A stretch of DNA of 64,000 bases from JBBQZP01 sp038207585. Its GTDB lineage: Bacteria > Pseudomonadota > Alphaproteobacteria > Rhodobacterales > Rhodobacteraceae. The notes under the pieces were generated by a model. It was not told the origin of the DNA. It saw only the letters and a program-made list of their open reading frames with translations, and searched no databases. Below are positions 24,269 through 32,928 of the stretch, piece by piece. The stretch is from assembly GCA_038207585.1 (NCBI GenBank), contig JBBQZP010000012.1, positions 1-64,000 on the forward strand, in the 5' to 3' direction. The number at the start of each line of letters is the position of its first letter. Position 1 is the first letter of the stretch. The position numbers and the translations under genes are program-made.

Positions 24269-25534
24269 ATGGATCATTTCCTGTACCGCGACGGCCAGCT
24301 TCACGCCGAAGATGTGGCGATTGCGGATATCGCGGCGATCGTTGGCACGCCATTTTATTGCTATTCCTCGGCCACGCTGACCCGGCATTACCACCTGTTC
24401 ACCGAAGCCCTGTCGCCGCTGCCGCATCTGGTATGCTTTTCGGTCAAATCCCTGTCGAACCTTGCGGTTCTGAAAACCCTTGGCGATCTGGGCGCGGGGA
24501 TGGATGTGGTGTCGGGCGGCGAATACCGCCGCGCCATTGCCGCCGGCGTTCCGGGCGAACGGATCGTGTTTTCCGGTGTCGGCAAAACGCGCGAGGAAAT
24601 GCGGCTGGCCCTTGAGGGCGGCATCCGTCAGTTCAACGTGGAAAGCGAGCCGGAACTGCGCGCCCTGTCGCAGGTGGGCTCGGCAATGGGCGTTACGGCC
24701 CCGATCACCATCCGTGTAAACCCCGATGTCGATGCGATGACGCATGAGAAAATCTCGACCGGCAAGAAGGGCGACAAGTTTGGCATCCCGATCGACCGCG
24801 CGCCGCAGGTTTATGCGCAAGCCGCCCGCCTGCCGGGGATAAATGTGGTGGGCATCGACGTGCATATCGGCAGCCAGCTGACCGACCTTGCCCCGTTCGA
24901 GGCGGCCTATCTGAAGGTTGCCGACCTGACCCGCCAGTTGCGGGCCGAAGGTCACACGATATCTCGTCTGGACCTTGGCGGCGGGCTTGGCATCCCCTAT
25001 GCCCGATCAAACTTGGCACCACCGCTGCCGCTGGATTATGGCGCGGTGATCAAGCGCACCGTGGGCGATCTGGGGTGTGAGGTGCAGATCGAACCAGGAC
25101 GCCTGATTTCTGGCAATGCGGGAATTCTGGTCGCGAAGGTGATCTATGTGAAAGACACCGAAACCACCGATTTCCTGATCCTTGATGCTGCGATGAACGA
25201 TCTGATCCGCCCGGCAATGTATGGCGCGCACCACGATATCATCCCGGTGATCGAGCCCGCCCCCGCCACCGAGGCGCATCCGTTTGATATCGTCGGTCCG
25301 GTCTGCGAATCCGGTGACACGTTCGCCAAGGCCCGCCCGATCACGCCGCTGGCCGAGGGCGATCTTGTCGCATTCCGGTCCGCAGGCGCTTATGGTGCGG
25401 TTATGGCGTCTGAATACAATACGCGGCCCCTGATCCCGGAAATTCTGGTAAAAGGCGATCACTTCGCTGTCATCCGGGCGCGACCGACATTTGACGAAAT
25501 GCTGAAACGGGATACCATACCAGAATGGCTGTGA
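24269..25534 (+). CDS. lysA: Diaminopimelate decarboxylase
   Basis: A 421-residue PLP enzyme that decarboxylates meso-diaminopimelate to lysine. The PLP lysine is Lys60 in CFSVKSLSN, a variant of the more usual AVKAN context. GAGMDVVSGGEYRRA, VDVHIGSQ-like GIDVHIGSQLTDL, the glycine motif LDLGGGLGIPY and the substrate-binding GPVCESGDTF with the later AYGAVMASEYNTRP complete the family pattern. Gene order argH-lipoproteins-lysA-TIGR02302 is typical of the order. Confidence 0.95.
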   Translation: MDHFLYRDGQLHAEDVAIADIAAIVGTPFYCYSSATLTRHYHLFTEALSPLPHLVCFSVKSLSNLAVLKTLGDLGAGMDVVSGGEYRRAIAAGVPGERIVFSGVGKTREEMRLALEGGIRQFNVESEPELRALSQVGSAMGVTAPITIRVNPDVDAMTHEKISTGKKGDKFGIPIDRAPQVYAQAARLPGINVVGIDVHIGSQLTDLAPFEAAYLKVADLTRQLRAEGHTISRLDLGGGLGIPYARSNLAPPLPLDYGAVIKRTVGDLGCEVQIEPGRLISGNAGILVAKVIYVKDTETTDFLILDAAMNDLIRPAMYGAHHDIIPVIEPAPATEAHPFDIVGPVCESGDTFAKARPITPLAEGDLVAFRSAGAYGAVMASEYNTRPLIPEILVKGDHFAVIRARPTFDEMLKRDTIPEWL

Positions 25535-25556
25535 CGTCCACCCACTGGCGAGGCCG

Positions 25557-28229
25557 ATGACAGAGACCGACACCCAAACGGCGCTTAACCGCCTGATCTG
25601 GCCCCTGCGGCTTACCCTGTCCGGTCTCTGGGCCGAACGGGTGGTGCGCGCGTTCTGGCCGCTTTGGTCGATCCTGATCGTCGTCGTGGCTGCATTTGCC
25701 TTCGGCGTGCAGGACATGGTGCCGCTGGAAGCCGCGTGGATTGCGCTGACGCTGGCGCTGTTCGGCGGCATCTGGGCGCTGATCACGGGCCTGCGCGGGT
25801 TTCACAAACCCACACGGGCCGACGCTTTGGTGCGGCTTGACAGCGCCCTGCCCGGTCGCCCGATTGCGGCGCTGACCGATGCGCAGGCACTGGGTACGAC
25901 TGACCCCGCCTCGGTCGCGATCTGGCAGGCGCACCGCAAGCGGATGGCCGACCGCGCGTCAACCGCACGCCCCGTTGCCCCCGACCTGCGGCTGGCACAG
26001 CGCGACCCTTACGGGTTGCGCTATACCGCGCTGACGCTGCTGGTGATCTCGCTGTTGTTCGGTTCGATCTGGCGTGTGGCGTCGGTGGGTGGTCTGGTGC
26101 CGGGCAGCGCGCAGGCGATGGCGAATGGCCCGGCATGGGAAGGCTGGGCGCAGCCGCCCGCCTATACCGGCAAGCCCGCGATTTACCTCAATGACATCGA
26201 CGCAGGCCCGCTTGCTCTGCCCACCGGCACCCGGATTCAGGTGCGGATGTATGGCGAGGTTGGCGATCTTACCCTGTCGGAAACCGTGTCGGGCAGGCTC
26301 GATCCGCCCCCGGCCTCTGAATCGGCGCAGGATTTCGAAGTGCTCCAGAACGGCACCGTTGAGGTCGCCGGAAAAGCGGGTCGCAAGTGGGACATCACGG
26401 CTTTGCCCGACAAAGCCCCGACAATCTTGTCAGATGGCAAGATCACCCGCGAAAAAGATGGCAGTATGAACCTGCCCTTTACCGCGACCGATGATTACGG
26501 CGTCACCGGCGGCACCGCGATGATTGCGGTCGATATGGCCGCCCTTGACCGCCGTTACGGTCTTGGGGCCGACCCCGAACCCCGCGATCCGCTGATTTTC
26601 GACCTGCCCCTGCCGATCAGCGGCAACCGCGCGCAGATCATCGAAAACCTGATCGAAGATATCTCGAAACACCCCTATTCGAACCTGCCCGTCACGATCA
26701 CGCTGGCTGCGACCGACGCCGCAGGCCAGCAAGGGCTGGGCGAGGTTTTGCATGTGGTTCTGCCCGGTAAACGGTTTTTCGACCCACTCGCCGCCAGCCT
26801 GATCGAGATGCGCCGCGATATCCTGTGGTCGCGCCAGAATGCCGCGCGCTCGGCGCAGATCCTCAAGGCTGTAACCCACCTTCCCGATGATCTGGTGCGC
26901 GACAAGGGCGCGTATCTGCGGCTGCGCGTGGTGCTGAAACGCCTTGATCTGCAATCCGCCACCCTGCCCCCCGAGGCCCGGGATGAGATTGCCGAAGAGC
27001 TTTGGAACATTGCGCTGATCATGGAAACCGGCGATCTGGATTCCGCACGCGAACGGCTGAAGCGCGCGCAGGACCAGTTGGATGAGGCGATCCGCAACGG
27101 TGCCGATCAGGCCGAACTTGACCGCCTGATGCAGGAATTGCGCGACGCGACCGATGCCTACATGCAGATGCTGGCCGATGAGGCCGCGCGCAACCCCGAC
27201 AGCCAGTCTGCGGAAAACCAGCAGACGATGAACATGACCGGCAACCAGATTCAGGAAATGATGGATGAGCTGCAAAAGCTGATCGAAGAAGGCAAGACAG
27301 CCGAGGCAGCCCAGCTTGCCGAAACCCTGCGTCAGTTGATGGAAAACATGAAGATCGCCGAAGGTGGTGGCGGTGGCAGTGGTGGGCCACAGATGCCGGG
27401 GCAAAAGGGCATGCAGGATTTGCAGCAGACCCTGCGCGACCAGCAGGGCCTGTCGGATGACAGCTTCAGCGAGTTGCAGAACGGCCCGCAGGATGGCCAG
27501 CAGCAGGGTCAGCAACCCGGAGAACAGGGCCAGGGTCAGGAACCGGGTCAGGGTCAGCAAGGTCAGCAGGGCCAAGGTCAGCAGGGCCAGCAGCCGGGCG
27601 AAGGTCAGAATGGTCAGGGCCAGCAGGGGCAGAACGGCCAGCAGCAGGGTCAAGGCCAGAACGGCCAAGGTCAGAACGGTCAGGGCGCCGACAATCAGAA
27701 CGGCACCGGCGGCCAGTCGCTTGCCCAGCGCCAGCAAGCCCTGCGTGATCGCCTGAACGCCCTGCGTAACGGCCAGCTTCCCGGCGATGGCAGCGAACAG
27801 GGCCAGAACGGCCGCGGCGCGATTGATGACGCGGGCCGCGCGATGGACCTGGCCGAACGCGCGCTGCGCGACGGCGATCTGTCGGGCGCATTGGACAAAC
27901 AAGCCGAGGCGATGGAGGGCATGCGTCAGGCCCTGCGCGATCTGGGCGCGGCGATGGCGCAGGAACAGCGCCAGAACGGACAAGCCTCTGAGGGCCAGCA
28001 GTTCGGCCAGAACGCCGATCCCAATGGCAGCCGTGACCCCCTGGGCCGCGAGCAGGGCCAGTATGACAACGGATCGGCCATCACCGGCAGCCGCAACGGG
28101 ATTCCGGACCAGCAGAACATTTACCGCCGCGCGCAAAATCTGTTGGAAGAAATCCGCCGCCGCTCTGCCGAACAGAACCGCCCGGCGTCTGAACGCGACT
28201 ATCTGCGCCGCCTGCTCGATCTGTTCTGA
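25557..28229 (+). CDS. TIGR02302-family large membrane protein with Gln/Gly-rich region
   Basis: An 890-residue protein. Two N-terminal membrane helices (about residues 38-56 and 61-80) and a third near residue 162 (LLVISLLFGSIWRVA) anchor it; a long soluble part follows that contains a conserved central region (ITREKDGSMNLPFTATDDYG). From about residue 640 to 717 the sequence is low-complexity and made of Gly-Gln-Asn (GQQQGQQPGEQGQGQEPGQG). The tail has helical, amphipathic segments and ends ASERDYLRRLLDLF. TIGR02302 describes exactly this alphaproteobacterial family with a low-complexity section; its role is unknown. It starts 22 bases after lysA. Confidence 0.85.
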   Translation: MTETDTQTALNRLIWPLRLTLSGLWAERVVRAFWPLWSILIVVVAAFAFGVQDMVPLEAAWIALTLALFGGIWALITGLRGFHKPTRADALVRLDSALPGRPIAALTDAQALGTTDPASVAIWQAHRKRMADRASTARPVAPDLRLAQRDPYGLRYTALTLLVISLLFGSIWRVASVGGLVPGSAQAMANGPAWEGWAQPPAYTGKPAIYLNDIDAGPLALPTGTRIQVRMYGEVGDLTLSETVSGRLDPPPASESAQDFEVLQNGTVEVAGKAGRKWDITALPDKAPTILSDGKITREKDGSMNLPFTATDDYGVTGGTAMIAVDMAALDRRYGLGADPEPRDPLIFDLPLPISGNRAQIIENLIEDISKHPYSNLPVTITLAATDAAGQQGLGEVLHVVLPGKRFFDPLAASLIEMRRDILWSRQNAARSAQILKAVTHLPDDLVRDKGAYLRLRVVLKRLDLQSATLPPEARDEIAEELWNIALIMETGDLDSARERLKRAQDQLDEAIRNGADQAELDRLMQELRDATDAYMQMLADEAARNPDSQSAENQQTMNMTGNQIQEMMDELQKLIEEGKTAEAAQLAETLRQLMENMKIAEGGGGGSGGPQMPGQKGMQDLQQTLRDQQGLSDDSFSELQNGPQDGQQQGQQPGEQGQGQEPGQGQQGQQGQGQQGQQPGEGQNGQGQQGQNGQQQGQGQNGQGQNGQGADNQNGTGGQSLAQRQQALRDRLNALRNGQLPGDGSEQGQNGRGAIDDAGRAMDLAERALRDGDLSGALDKQAEAMEGMRQALRDLGAAMAQEQRQNGQASEGQQFGQNADPNGSRDPLGREQGQYDNGSAITGSRNGIPDQQNIYRRAQNLLEEIRRRSAEQNRPASERDYLRRLLDLF

Positions 28230-28272
28230 TCGGCGCGGGTGCGGCCGTCAGGTCAGGCGACTTTGTTCATCT

Positions 28273-29367
28273 TCAGTTTGATGGGGCAGCCGGTGCCGTC
28301 GCGCCGTCCGTTCCGGTTTGTGGAACAGCCGGCGCGTCTGTCGGAACCGGCGCGTCTGTCGGAGCCGGCTCCGTCGCCGGAGCTGTGCCAGATGCCGGGG
28401 CATCCCCAGATGCAGGGGGCGCTTCGGTTGCCGGAGCCGGATCGCTGGACGGGGCCAGAGCGCCTGCAGGCGTCGAGCCCTTGTTCGCCAGATCGGACAG
28501 TTGTTTTACCAACCCGTCCAGCCAGACCCGCCCCTTGTCGACCGAAGTCACATATCCGGCCAGCGCCGGGGCAGCCGCCGGAAACTGCTGCGACAGTTTC
28601 GGGGCCATGACATAGGTCGCCACACCGACTGCTGCGACCACCACCATCAACAGGAACCCGCTGCGAAAGCCAGAGCGGCGTCCGTCAAGCGGCGGCAGGG
28701 AATCCACGAACTTGTCCGCCTCTTCTGAGGCACGTTCGTTGCTGGCGCGCAGGGTGGAGTTGATTTCCTCGATATCGGGCAGCAATTCGCGTCCTTTGGA
28801 CAAGCGCGGCGGCTCGGCCGACAGATCTTCATATTGCCGAACCACCGGCGCGGGAGGCGGTGGAGGCGGGGGCGGCGTGCCCGTATCCAGCGCCATGTCG
28901 GTCTGCGTTTCGATCACAGGGGTCGTATCGCCCCGAAAAGTCTGCTCGCGCTCGGCCTCTTCGCGCAGAACCGCCAGAACGGATTCGTCCAGCGACCGGC
29001 GCTGCAGCGGGGCCGGCCCGTCAAACACTGGCGGCTCGCCGTCGCCCTCGTCGTCATATTCGGATGGGGTGACTTGCGCTGACGCAGGTTCACGGGGCGC
29101 AGGCATGACATCGGGTTCCGGTTCAGACGGAGCCATTGCAGCCGCAATTGCGGCCTCAGGGCTATCCGGTTGGGACCCATCCGGCAGGGGCATATCGTCG
29201 GGCGCATCGAAAAGGGCTGCTTCCGCCTCGTCCGCCGCTTCGGCCTCGGGGTGCTTCTGGAACCAGCCGTGCCCACAATTGGAACACTGCACGTCCCGTC
29301 CGGCAGCAGGAATGGCATCGTCGCCAACTTCATACTGCGCATCACAATTCGGGCAAATAAGCCGCAT
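28273..29367 (-). CDS. MJ0042-type zinc-ribbon membrane protein
   Basis: A 364-residue protein that begins with a zinc ribbon (MRLICPNCDAQYEVGDDAIP then VQCSNCGHGWFQ: two CxxC pairs). A long acidic, Pro-rich middle part leads to one membrane helix near residue 238 (SGFLLMVVVAAVGVATYVMA), followed by a conserved LSQQFPAAAPALAGYVTSVD and a Pro/Ala/Thr tail with near-perfect short repeats (PTDAPVPTDAP). Such zinc-ribbon proteins are common in this order, next to ftsEX; possible regulatory or scaffold function, not known. Convergent with the TIGR02302 gene. Confidence 0.75.
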   Translation of the reverse strand: MRLICPNCDAQYEVGDDAIPAAGRDVQCSNCGHGWFQKHPEAEAADEAEAALFDAPDDMPLPDGSQPDSPEAAIAAAMAPSEPEPDVMPAPREPASAQVTPSEYDDEGDGEPPVFDGPAPLQRRSLDESVLAVLREEAEREQTFRGDTTPVIETQTDMALDTGTPPPPPPPPAPVVRQYEDLSAEPPRLSKGRELLPDIEEINSTLRASNERASEEADKFVDSLPPLDGRRSGFRSGFLLMVVVAAVGVATYVMAPKLSQQFPAAAPALAGYVTSVDKGRVWLDGLVKQLSDLANKGSTPAGALAPSSDPAPATEAPPASGDAPASGTAPATEPAPTDAPVPTDAPAVPQTGTDGATAPAAPSN

Positions 29368-29408
29368 GCGTCCCGTCCCTGCCTGTTCCGGCGTATTGAT
29401 TGCTTATG

Positions 29409-29437
29409 GTTGTAGCAACGATCATTAACATATCCAA
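29409..29437 (-). promoter_or_regulatory. Candidate promoter of the zinc-ribbon gene
   Basis: Read leftward, TTGGAT (29432-29437) and TACAAC (29409-29414) are 17 bases apart and about 42 bases before the start of the zinc-ribbon gene at 29367. The match is partial. The rest of this 171-base divergent gap must also carry the ftsE promoter, which I could not place. Confidence 0.3.
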
Positions 29438-29538
29438 CCCTTTGTGCCATGTCATGCCACACGCGCGATTGAATCCCACGCAAGCCTGCGTAATGGTGCG
29501 CAAGCAACGCTTTTGGGCGGATAAGGAGTGTTCGGAAC

Positions 29539-30222
29539 GTGATTGCCTTCGAAAATGTCGCCTATGGCTATGGTGGAAGCGGCGGCGGGGGCGAACTTTT
29601 GTCCGATATCTCACTTCGCCTGTCCCCCGGATCGTTCCATTTTCTGACCGGACCCTCGGGCGCGGGCAAGTCGACCTTCCTGAAGTTGTGCTATGCCGAA
29701 TTGCTGCCAACCGCAGGGCGCATCTCGATCTTTGACCGCGAAGTGCGCAGTCTGGGCCGCGATGACGTGGCCAACACCCGCCGCCGGATCGGCGTTGTGC
29801 ATCAGGATTGTCAGTTTCTGGACCATCTGCCGCTGGCCACCAACGTGACCCTGCCGCTGACCGCCGCCGGACGCGGGTCCGAGGCGCAGGATCTGACCGA
29901 TCTTCTGACATGGGTCGGCCTTGCCAATCTGGCAGACGCCCTGCCGCCGCAACTTTCTGGGGGTGAACGACAGCGTGCTGCCGTGGCGCGTGCCGTCATC
30001 ACCTCGCCCGATGTCATTCTGGCCGATGAACCGACGGGCAATCTGGATTGGGAGATGTCACTCCGTCTGCTGACCCTGCTGGTCGAGTTGAACCGGATGG
30101 GCAAGACGATCCTTGTTGCCACCCACGATCTGAACCTGATCCGCACCGCCAAAGCGCAAGTCGCCGCCCGCGTGCTGCGCATCAAGGACCGCCGCATTCA
30201 GCTTGCCGGGGCTGACCTGTGA
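29539..30222 (+). CDS. ftsE: Cell division ATP-binding protein FtsE
   Basis: A 227-residue ABC ATPase that with FtsX controls peptidoglycan hydrolases at the septum. Walker A is TGPSGAGKSTFLKLCY (about residue 35), the Q-loop GVVHQDCQFLDHLPL, signature LSGGERQRAAVARAV and Walker B DVILADEPTGNLD are all intact. The start is GTG (29539), supported by AAGGAG ten bases upstream; the sequence begins IAFENVAYGYGG, with a Gly/Ser insert after the first strand. It overlaps ftsX by four bases. Confidence 0.93.
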   Translation: MIAFENVAYGYGGSGGGGELLSDISLRLSPGSFHFLTGPSGAGKSTFLKLCYAELLPTAGRISIFDREVRSLGRDDVANTRRRIGVVHQDCQFLDHLPLATNVTLPLTAAGRGSEAQDLTDLLTWVGLANLADALPPQLSGGERQRAAVARAVITSPDVILADEPTGNLDWEMSLRLLTLLVELNRMGKTILVATHDLNLIRTAKAQVAARVLRIKDRRIQLAGADL

Positions 30223-31118
30223 TCCGCGTGTTCCTCAATGACCTGAGGCGCGGCGATTCCGCATCCGACCGCGTGGTGCCGCCGACCGGGCATACCGCAT
30301 GGCTGACCGCGTTCACCGCCGGTGCGATGACATTTCTGGCGGTGTTCGCGCTGGCACTGTCGCTTGCGGCAGGAAAGCTGGCGGATCGGTGGTCGGACGC
30401 ATTGGCGCGCACCGCAACGATCCGTGTATCGGCCCCCGCAGATCAGATCGACGTACAGACCCGCGCCGTGCTGGACGTGCTGGCCACAACCCCCGGCGTT
30501 GCCACCTCGCGTGCGCTGAGTGATGACGAACAAAAGGCGCTGCTGGCACCGTGGTTCGGCCCTGATCTGCCGGTTGACAGCCTGCCGCTGCCGCGCCTGA
30601 TTGACCTGACCGAAGATGCGGCGGGCTATGATGCCGAGGGGCTCCGCCAACGCCTTGTGGCCGAGGCTCCGGGGGCCACGCTGGATGATCATTCGCGCTG
30701 GCGCAGACCTTTGGTCGTGGCGGCGGGGCGGCTGCGGCTGATGGGGCTTCTGAGCATCTGTTTGATCCTTGGGGCGACGGCCGCAATGATTACGCTGGCC
30801 GCCAATGCCTCGCTTGCGTCAAACGCGCAGGTGATCCGGGTGCTGCGGCTGGTCGGCGCGCGTGACAGTTTCATCGCGCGGGCTTTCGTGCGCCGGTTCA
30901 CCCTGCGCGCGCTGGCGGGTTCGGCGGTGGGGGCGCTGGCGGGGATGATCGGCGTGGCGCTGTTGCCGCGCACCGATACGGCGGGCGGGTTCCTGACCGG
31001 GCTTGGCTTTACCGGGGCGGCGTGGCTTTTGCCGCTGTTGTTGCCGCTTTTGGCCGCCGTGGTTGCCTTTGCGGCCACCCGGATGGCCGCGTTCCGCAAA
31101 CTGAGGGAGCTGACCTGA
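30219..31118 (+). CDS. ftsX: Cell division protein FtsX
   Basis: A 299-residue permease-like partner of FtsE. One membrane helix near residue 30 (TFLAVFALALSLAAG), a periplasmic domain of about 115 residues that would contact the hydrolase activators, and three C-terminal helices (around residues 170, 225 and 265) give the FtsX topology. The last loop contains VIRVLRLVGARDSFIARAFV, the typical cytoplasmic coupling segment. The start is GTG in a GTGA overlap with ftsE. Confidence 0.9.
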   Translation: MIRVFLNDLRRGDSASDRVVPPTGHTAWLTAFTAGAMTFLAVFALALSLAAGKLADRWSDALARTATIRVSAPADQIDVQTRAVLDVLATTPGVATSRALSDDEQKALLAPWFGPDLPVDSLPLPRLIDLTEDAAGYDAEGLRQRLVAEAPGATLDDHSRWRRPLVVAAGRLRLMGLLSICLILGATAAMITLAANASLASNAQVIRVLRLVGARDSFIARAFVRRFTLRALAGSAVGALAGMIGVALLPRTDTAGGFLTGLGFTGAAWLLPLLLPLLAAVVAFAATRMAAFRKLRELT

Positions 31119-31846
31119 TGCGTTACGGGGTCCAATGGCTGATGTCGCTGATTTTCGTGGTGCAGATGTATCTGGCGATGGCAGTGATCGCGCTGATCTT
31201 TCTGCCCTACGCGATTGTCAGCCGTGACGGGGCTTTTGCGGCCTGCAAGACGTTCTGCCATTGGGTGCGCTTTACCGCGCGGCTGCTGGTCGGCTTGCGT
31301 ACCGAAGTGCGCGGCACACCACCCGTGGGCGAAGTGCTGATCGCCGCCAAGCACCAGTCGTTTCTGGATATCATGCTGATCTTCGTGTCGGTCCCGCGGG
31401 GCAAATTCATCATGAAGCGCGAACTGATCTGGGCCCCCATTCTGGGCCAATACGCACTGCGGCTGGGCTGCGTTCCGGTGGACCGGGGCAAGCGCGGGCA
31501 GGCGATTGCCAAGATGATGGCAGATGTGAAATCCGGGCAGGCGGAACCGGGACAACTGATCATCTATTCGCAGGGCACCCGCGTCGCTCCGGGCGTCAAG
31601 GCGCCCTACAAGGTGGGCAGTTCAGTACTTTACGCGCAACTGGGCCAGCCCTGCGTGCCCGTGGCCACGAACGTGGGCGTGTTCTGGCCGCGCAAGGGGA
31701 TTTACCGAAAGCCGGGCGTGGCGGTGGTTGAATTTTTGCCGGTGATCGAACCGGGGCTGGAAGCCGCCCCCTTCATGGCACGGCTGGAGGCCGAAGTGGA
31801 AGGCGCGTCCGACCGGCTGTTGGCCGAGGCGGGGTTTGCGGGCTGA
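31118..31846 (+). CDS. 1-acyl-sn-glycerol-3-phosphate acyltransferase (PlsC family)
   Basis: A 242-residue membrane-bound acyltransferase that adds the second fatty acid to lysophosphatidate. An N-terminal membrane helix (LMSLIFVVQMYLAMAVIALI) precedes the catalytic HxxxxD motif AAKHQSFLDIMLIF (about residue 78) and the substrate motif YSQGTRVAPG, a variant of the usual EGTR. It overlaps the ftsX stop by one base and belongs to the ftsEX operon, the common order in Rhodobacterales. Confidence 0.88.
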   Translation: MRYGVQWLMSLIFVVQMYLAMAVIALIFLPYAIVSRDGAFAACKTFCHWVRFTARLLVGLRTEVRGTPPVGEVLIAAKHQSFLDIMLIFVSVPRGKFIMKRELIWAPILGQYALRLGCVPVDRGKRGQAIAKMMADVKSGQAEPGQLIIYSQGTRVAPGVKAPYKVGSSVLYAQLGQPCVPVATNVGVFWPRKGIYRKPGVAVVEFLPVIEPGLEAAPFMARLEAEVEGASDRLLAEAGFAG

Positions 31847-31847
31847 G

Positions 31848-32186
31848 ATGGCAACCGATCCGCGCACTGTTGAACACCTGCTGGACCAGTTGTCACTGGC
31901 GGGCGCGGTGACGGCGCGCAAGATGTTCGGCGAATATGCCCTGTATCTTGATGGCCGCGTGGTGGCGCTAGTCTGCAGCAACCGGCTGTTCGTGAAACCG
32001 ACGCCGGGGGCACTGCGCTTGTTGGAGAATAACCCGCTTGCCCCGCCCTACCCCGGTGCCAAGCCGCATCTGCTGATCGACGCGGCGCTGGATGACGAAG
32101 ATCTGATGGCCGAGGTTCTGCGCACCGTTGCTGCCGAGGTGCCCGCGCCAAAGCCGAAAAAGACGAAAGAGCCGCCCCGCGCCTGA
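31848..32186 (+). CDS. TfoX/Sxy N-terminal domain protein
   Basis: A 112-residue protein. The pattern SLAGAVTARKMFGEYALYLD followed by VALVCSNRLFVKPTPGA is the TfoX N-terminal domain, first described in competence regulators but widespread in bacteria that are not known to be competent. The C-terminal domain of TfoX is missing, as in most family members; the end is a basic Lys/Pro tail. It begins one base after the plsC stop. Confidence 0.85.
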   Translation: MATDPRTVEHLLDQLSLAGAVTARKMFGEYALYLDGRVVALVCSNRLFVKPTPGALRLLENNPLAPPYPGAKPHLLIDAALDDEDLMAEVLRTVAAEVPAPKPKKTKEPPRA

Positions 32187-32219
32187 GGCCTTTTGCCCGA
32201 CGCCAACGAAAGATCGCGC

Positions 32220-32837
32220 ATGGAGTTCATCACAGGTCTTGACGCGCTGCACGCGCACTACGGCACACCCGGTCAGGCGTCGCAGGTGAAGGTTACCGGT
32301 CACCTGACACAGACGTACCGCGATTGGATTGGGCGGTCGCGGTTTTGCGTGCTGACCACCGTGGGGCCGGAAGGCACCGACGGCAGCCCGCGTGGCGATG
32401 ACGGGCCGGTGGTGCGGGTGCTTGATCCCAGGACGCTGGCCCTGCCCGACTGGCGCGGGAATGAGCGGATCGACAGTCTGCGCAATATCGCGCGCGACGG
32501 GCGGGTCAGCCTGATGTTCCTGATCCCCGGATCAAACACTGCGATGCGGATCAACGGCACGGCGCGACTGACCGCTGATGCGGACCTGCTTGCCAGTTTT
32601 GAGAAAGACGGCCACCAGCCCAGGACGGTGATCGTGATCGCCATTGCCGAGGTTTACAGCCAATGCGCCCGAGCCCTGATCAGGTCAGCGCTGTGGACCC
32701 GCGGTGATTGCGCGGCGGGGTTGCCAACGGTCGGCGACATGCTGCGCGATGTCACGGCCGGGGGCATCGACGGGGCCGCCTATGATGCCGATTGGCCCGG
32801 GCGGGCTGCAAAGACAATGTGGGGCGCCGGCGGATAG
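32220..32837 (+). CDS. Pyridoxamine-5'-phosphate-oxidase-like flavoprotein
   Basis: A 205-residue FMN-binding split-barrel protein. SRFCVLTTVGPEGTDGSPRG near residue 40, LPDWRGNERIDSLRNIARDG near residue 75 and VSLMFLIPGSNTAMRINGTA near residue 95 match the PPOX family of the MSMEG_1061 type. These are putative flavin or F420 oxidoreductases of unclear substrate. A TTG at 32193 is a possible longer start, but the ATG at 32220 fits better. It ends the ftsEX operon. Confidence 0.8.
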   Translation: MEFITGLDALHAHYGTPGQASQVKVTGHLTQTYRDWIGRSRFCVLTTVGPEGTDGSPRGDDGPVVRVLDPRTLALPDWRGNERIDSLRNIARDGRVSLMFLIPGSNTAMRINGTARLTADADLLASFEKDGHQPRTVIVIAIAEVYSQCARALIRSALWTRGDCAAGLPTVGDMLRDVTAGGIDGAAYDADWPGRAAKTMWGAGG

Positions 32838-32855
32838 GACGGATGCCTGCGGCGC

Positions 32856-32882
32856 GAGTAATTTTGCAAAAATGAAGTCGCA
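32856..32882. repeat. Modular intergenic repeat element, copy 4, between convergent genes
   Basis: This 27-base stretch (core TTTTGCAAAAATGAAGTCGC) differs at one base from 7607-7633. Like copy 1 it lies in the only sizeable space between a rightward gene (PPOX) and a leftward one (accA). TTTTGCAAAA is itself a palindrome. Here the facing second arm seen in copy 1 is absent. Confidence 0.6.
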
Positions 32883-32928
32883 GGGTCGTTTGAAGGCGAT
32901 CAAGAGGGGTGTCAGGCAGAGGCAATGA

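Noticed and set aside
24276..25530. Long open frames on the opposite strand of lysA
   Set aside because: Typical of high-GC coding DNA; the lysA frame has every family motif.
26430..28136. A 568-codon leftward frame opposite the TIGR02302 gene
   Set aside because: It is the antisense of a Gln/Gly-rich region and encodes Leu/Ala-rich sequence with no domain; a mirror effect of codon bias.
28318..28364. Tandem 18-base repeats near the end of the zinc-ribbon gene
   Set aside because: They simply encode the repeated PTDAP unit of a low-complexity tail; not a separate element.
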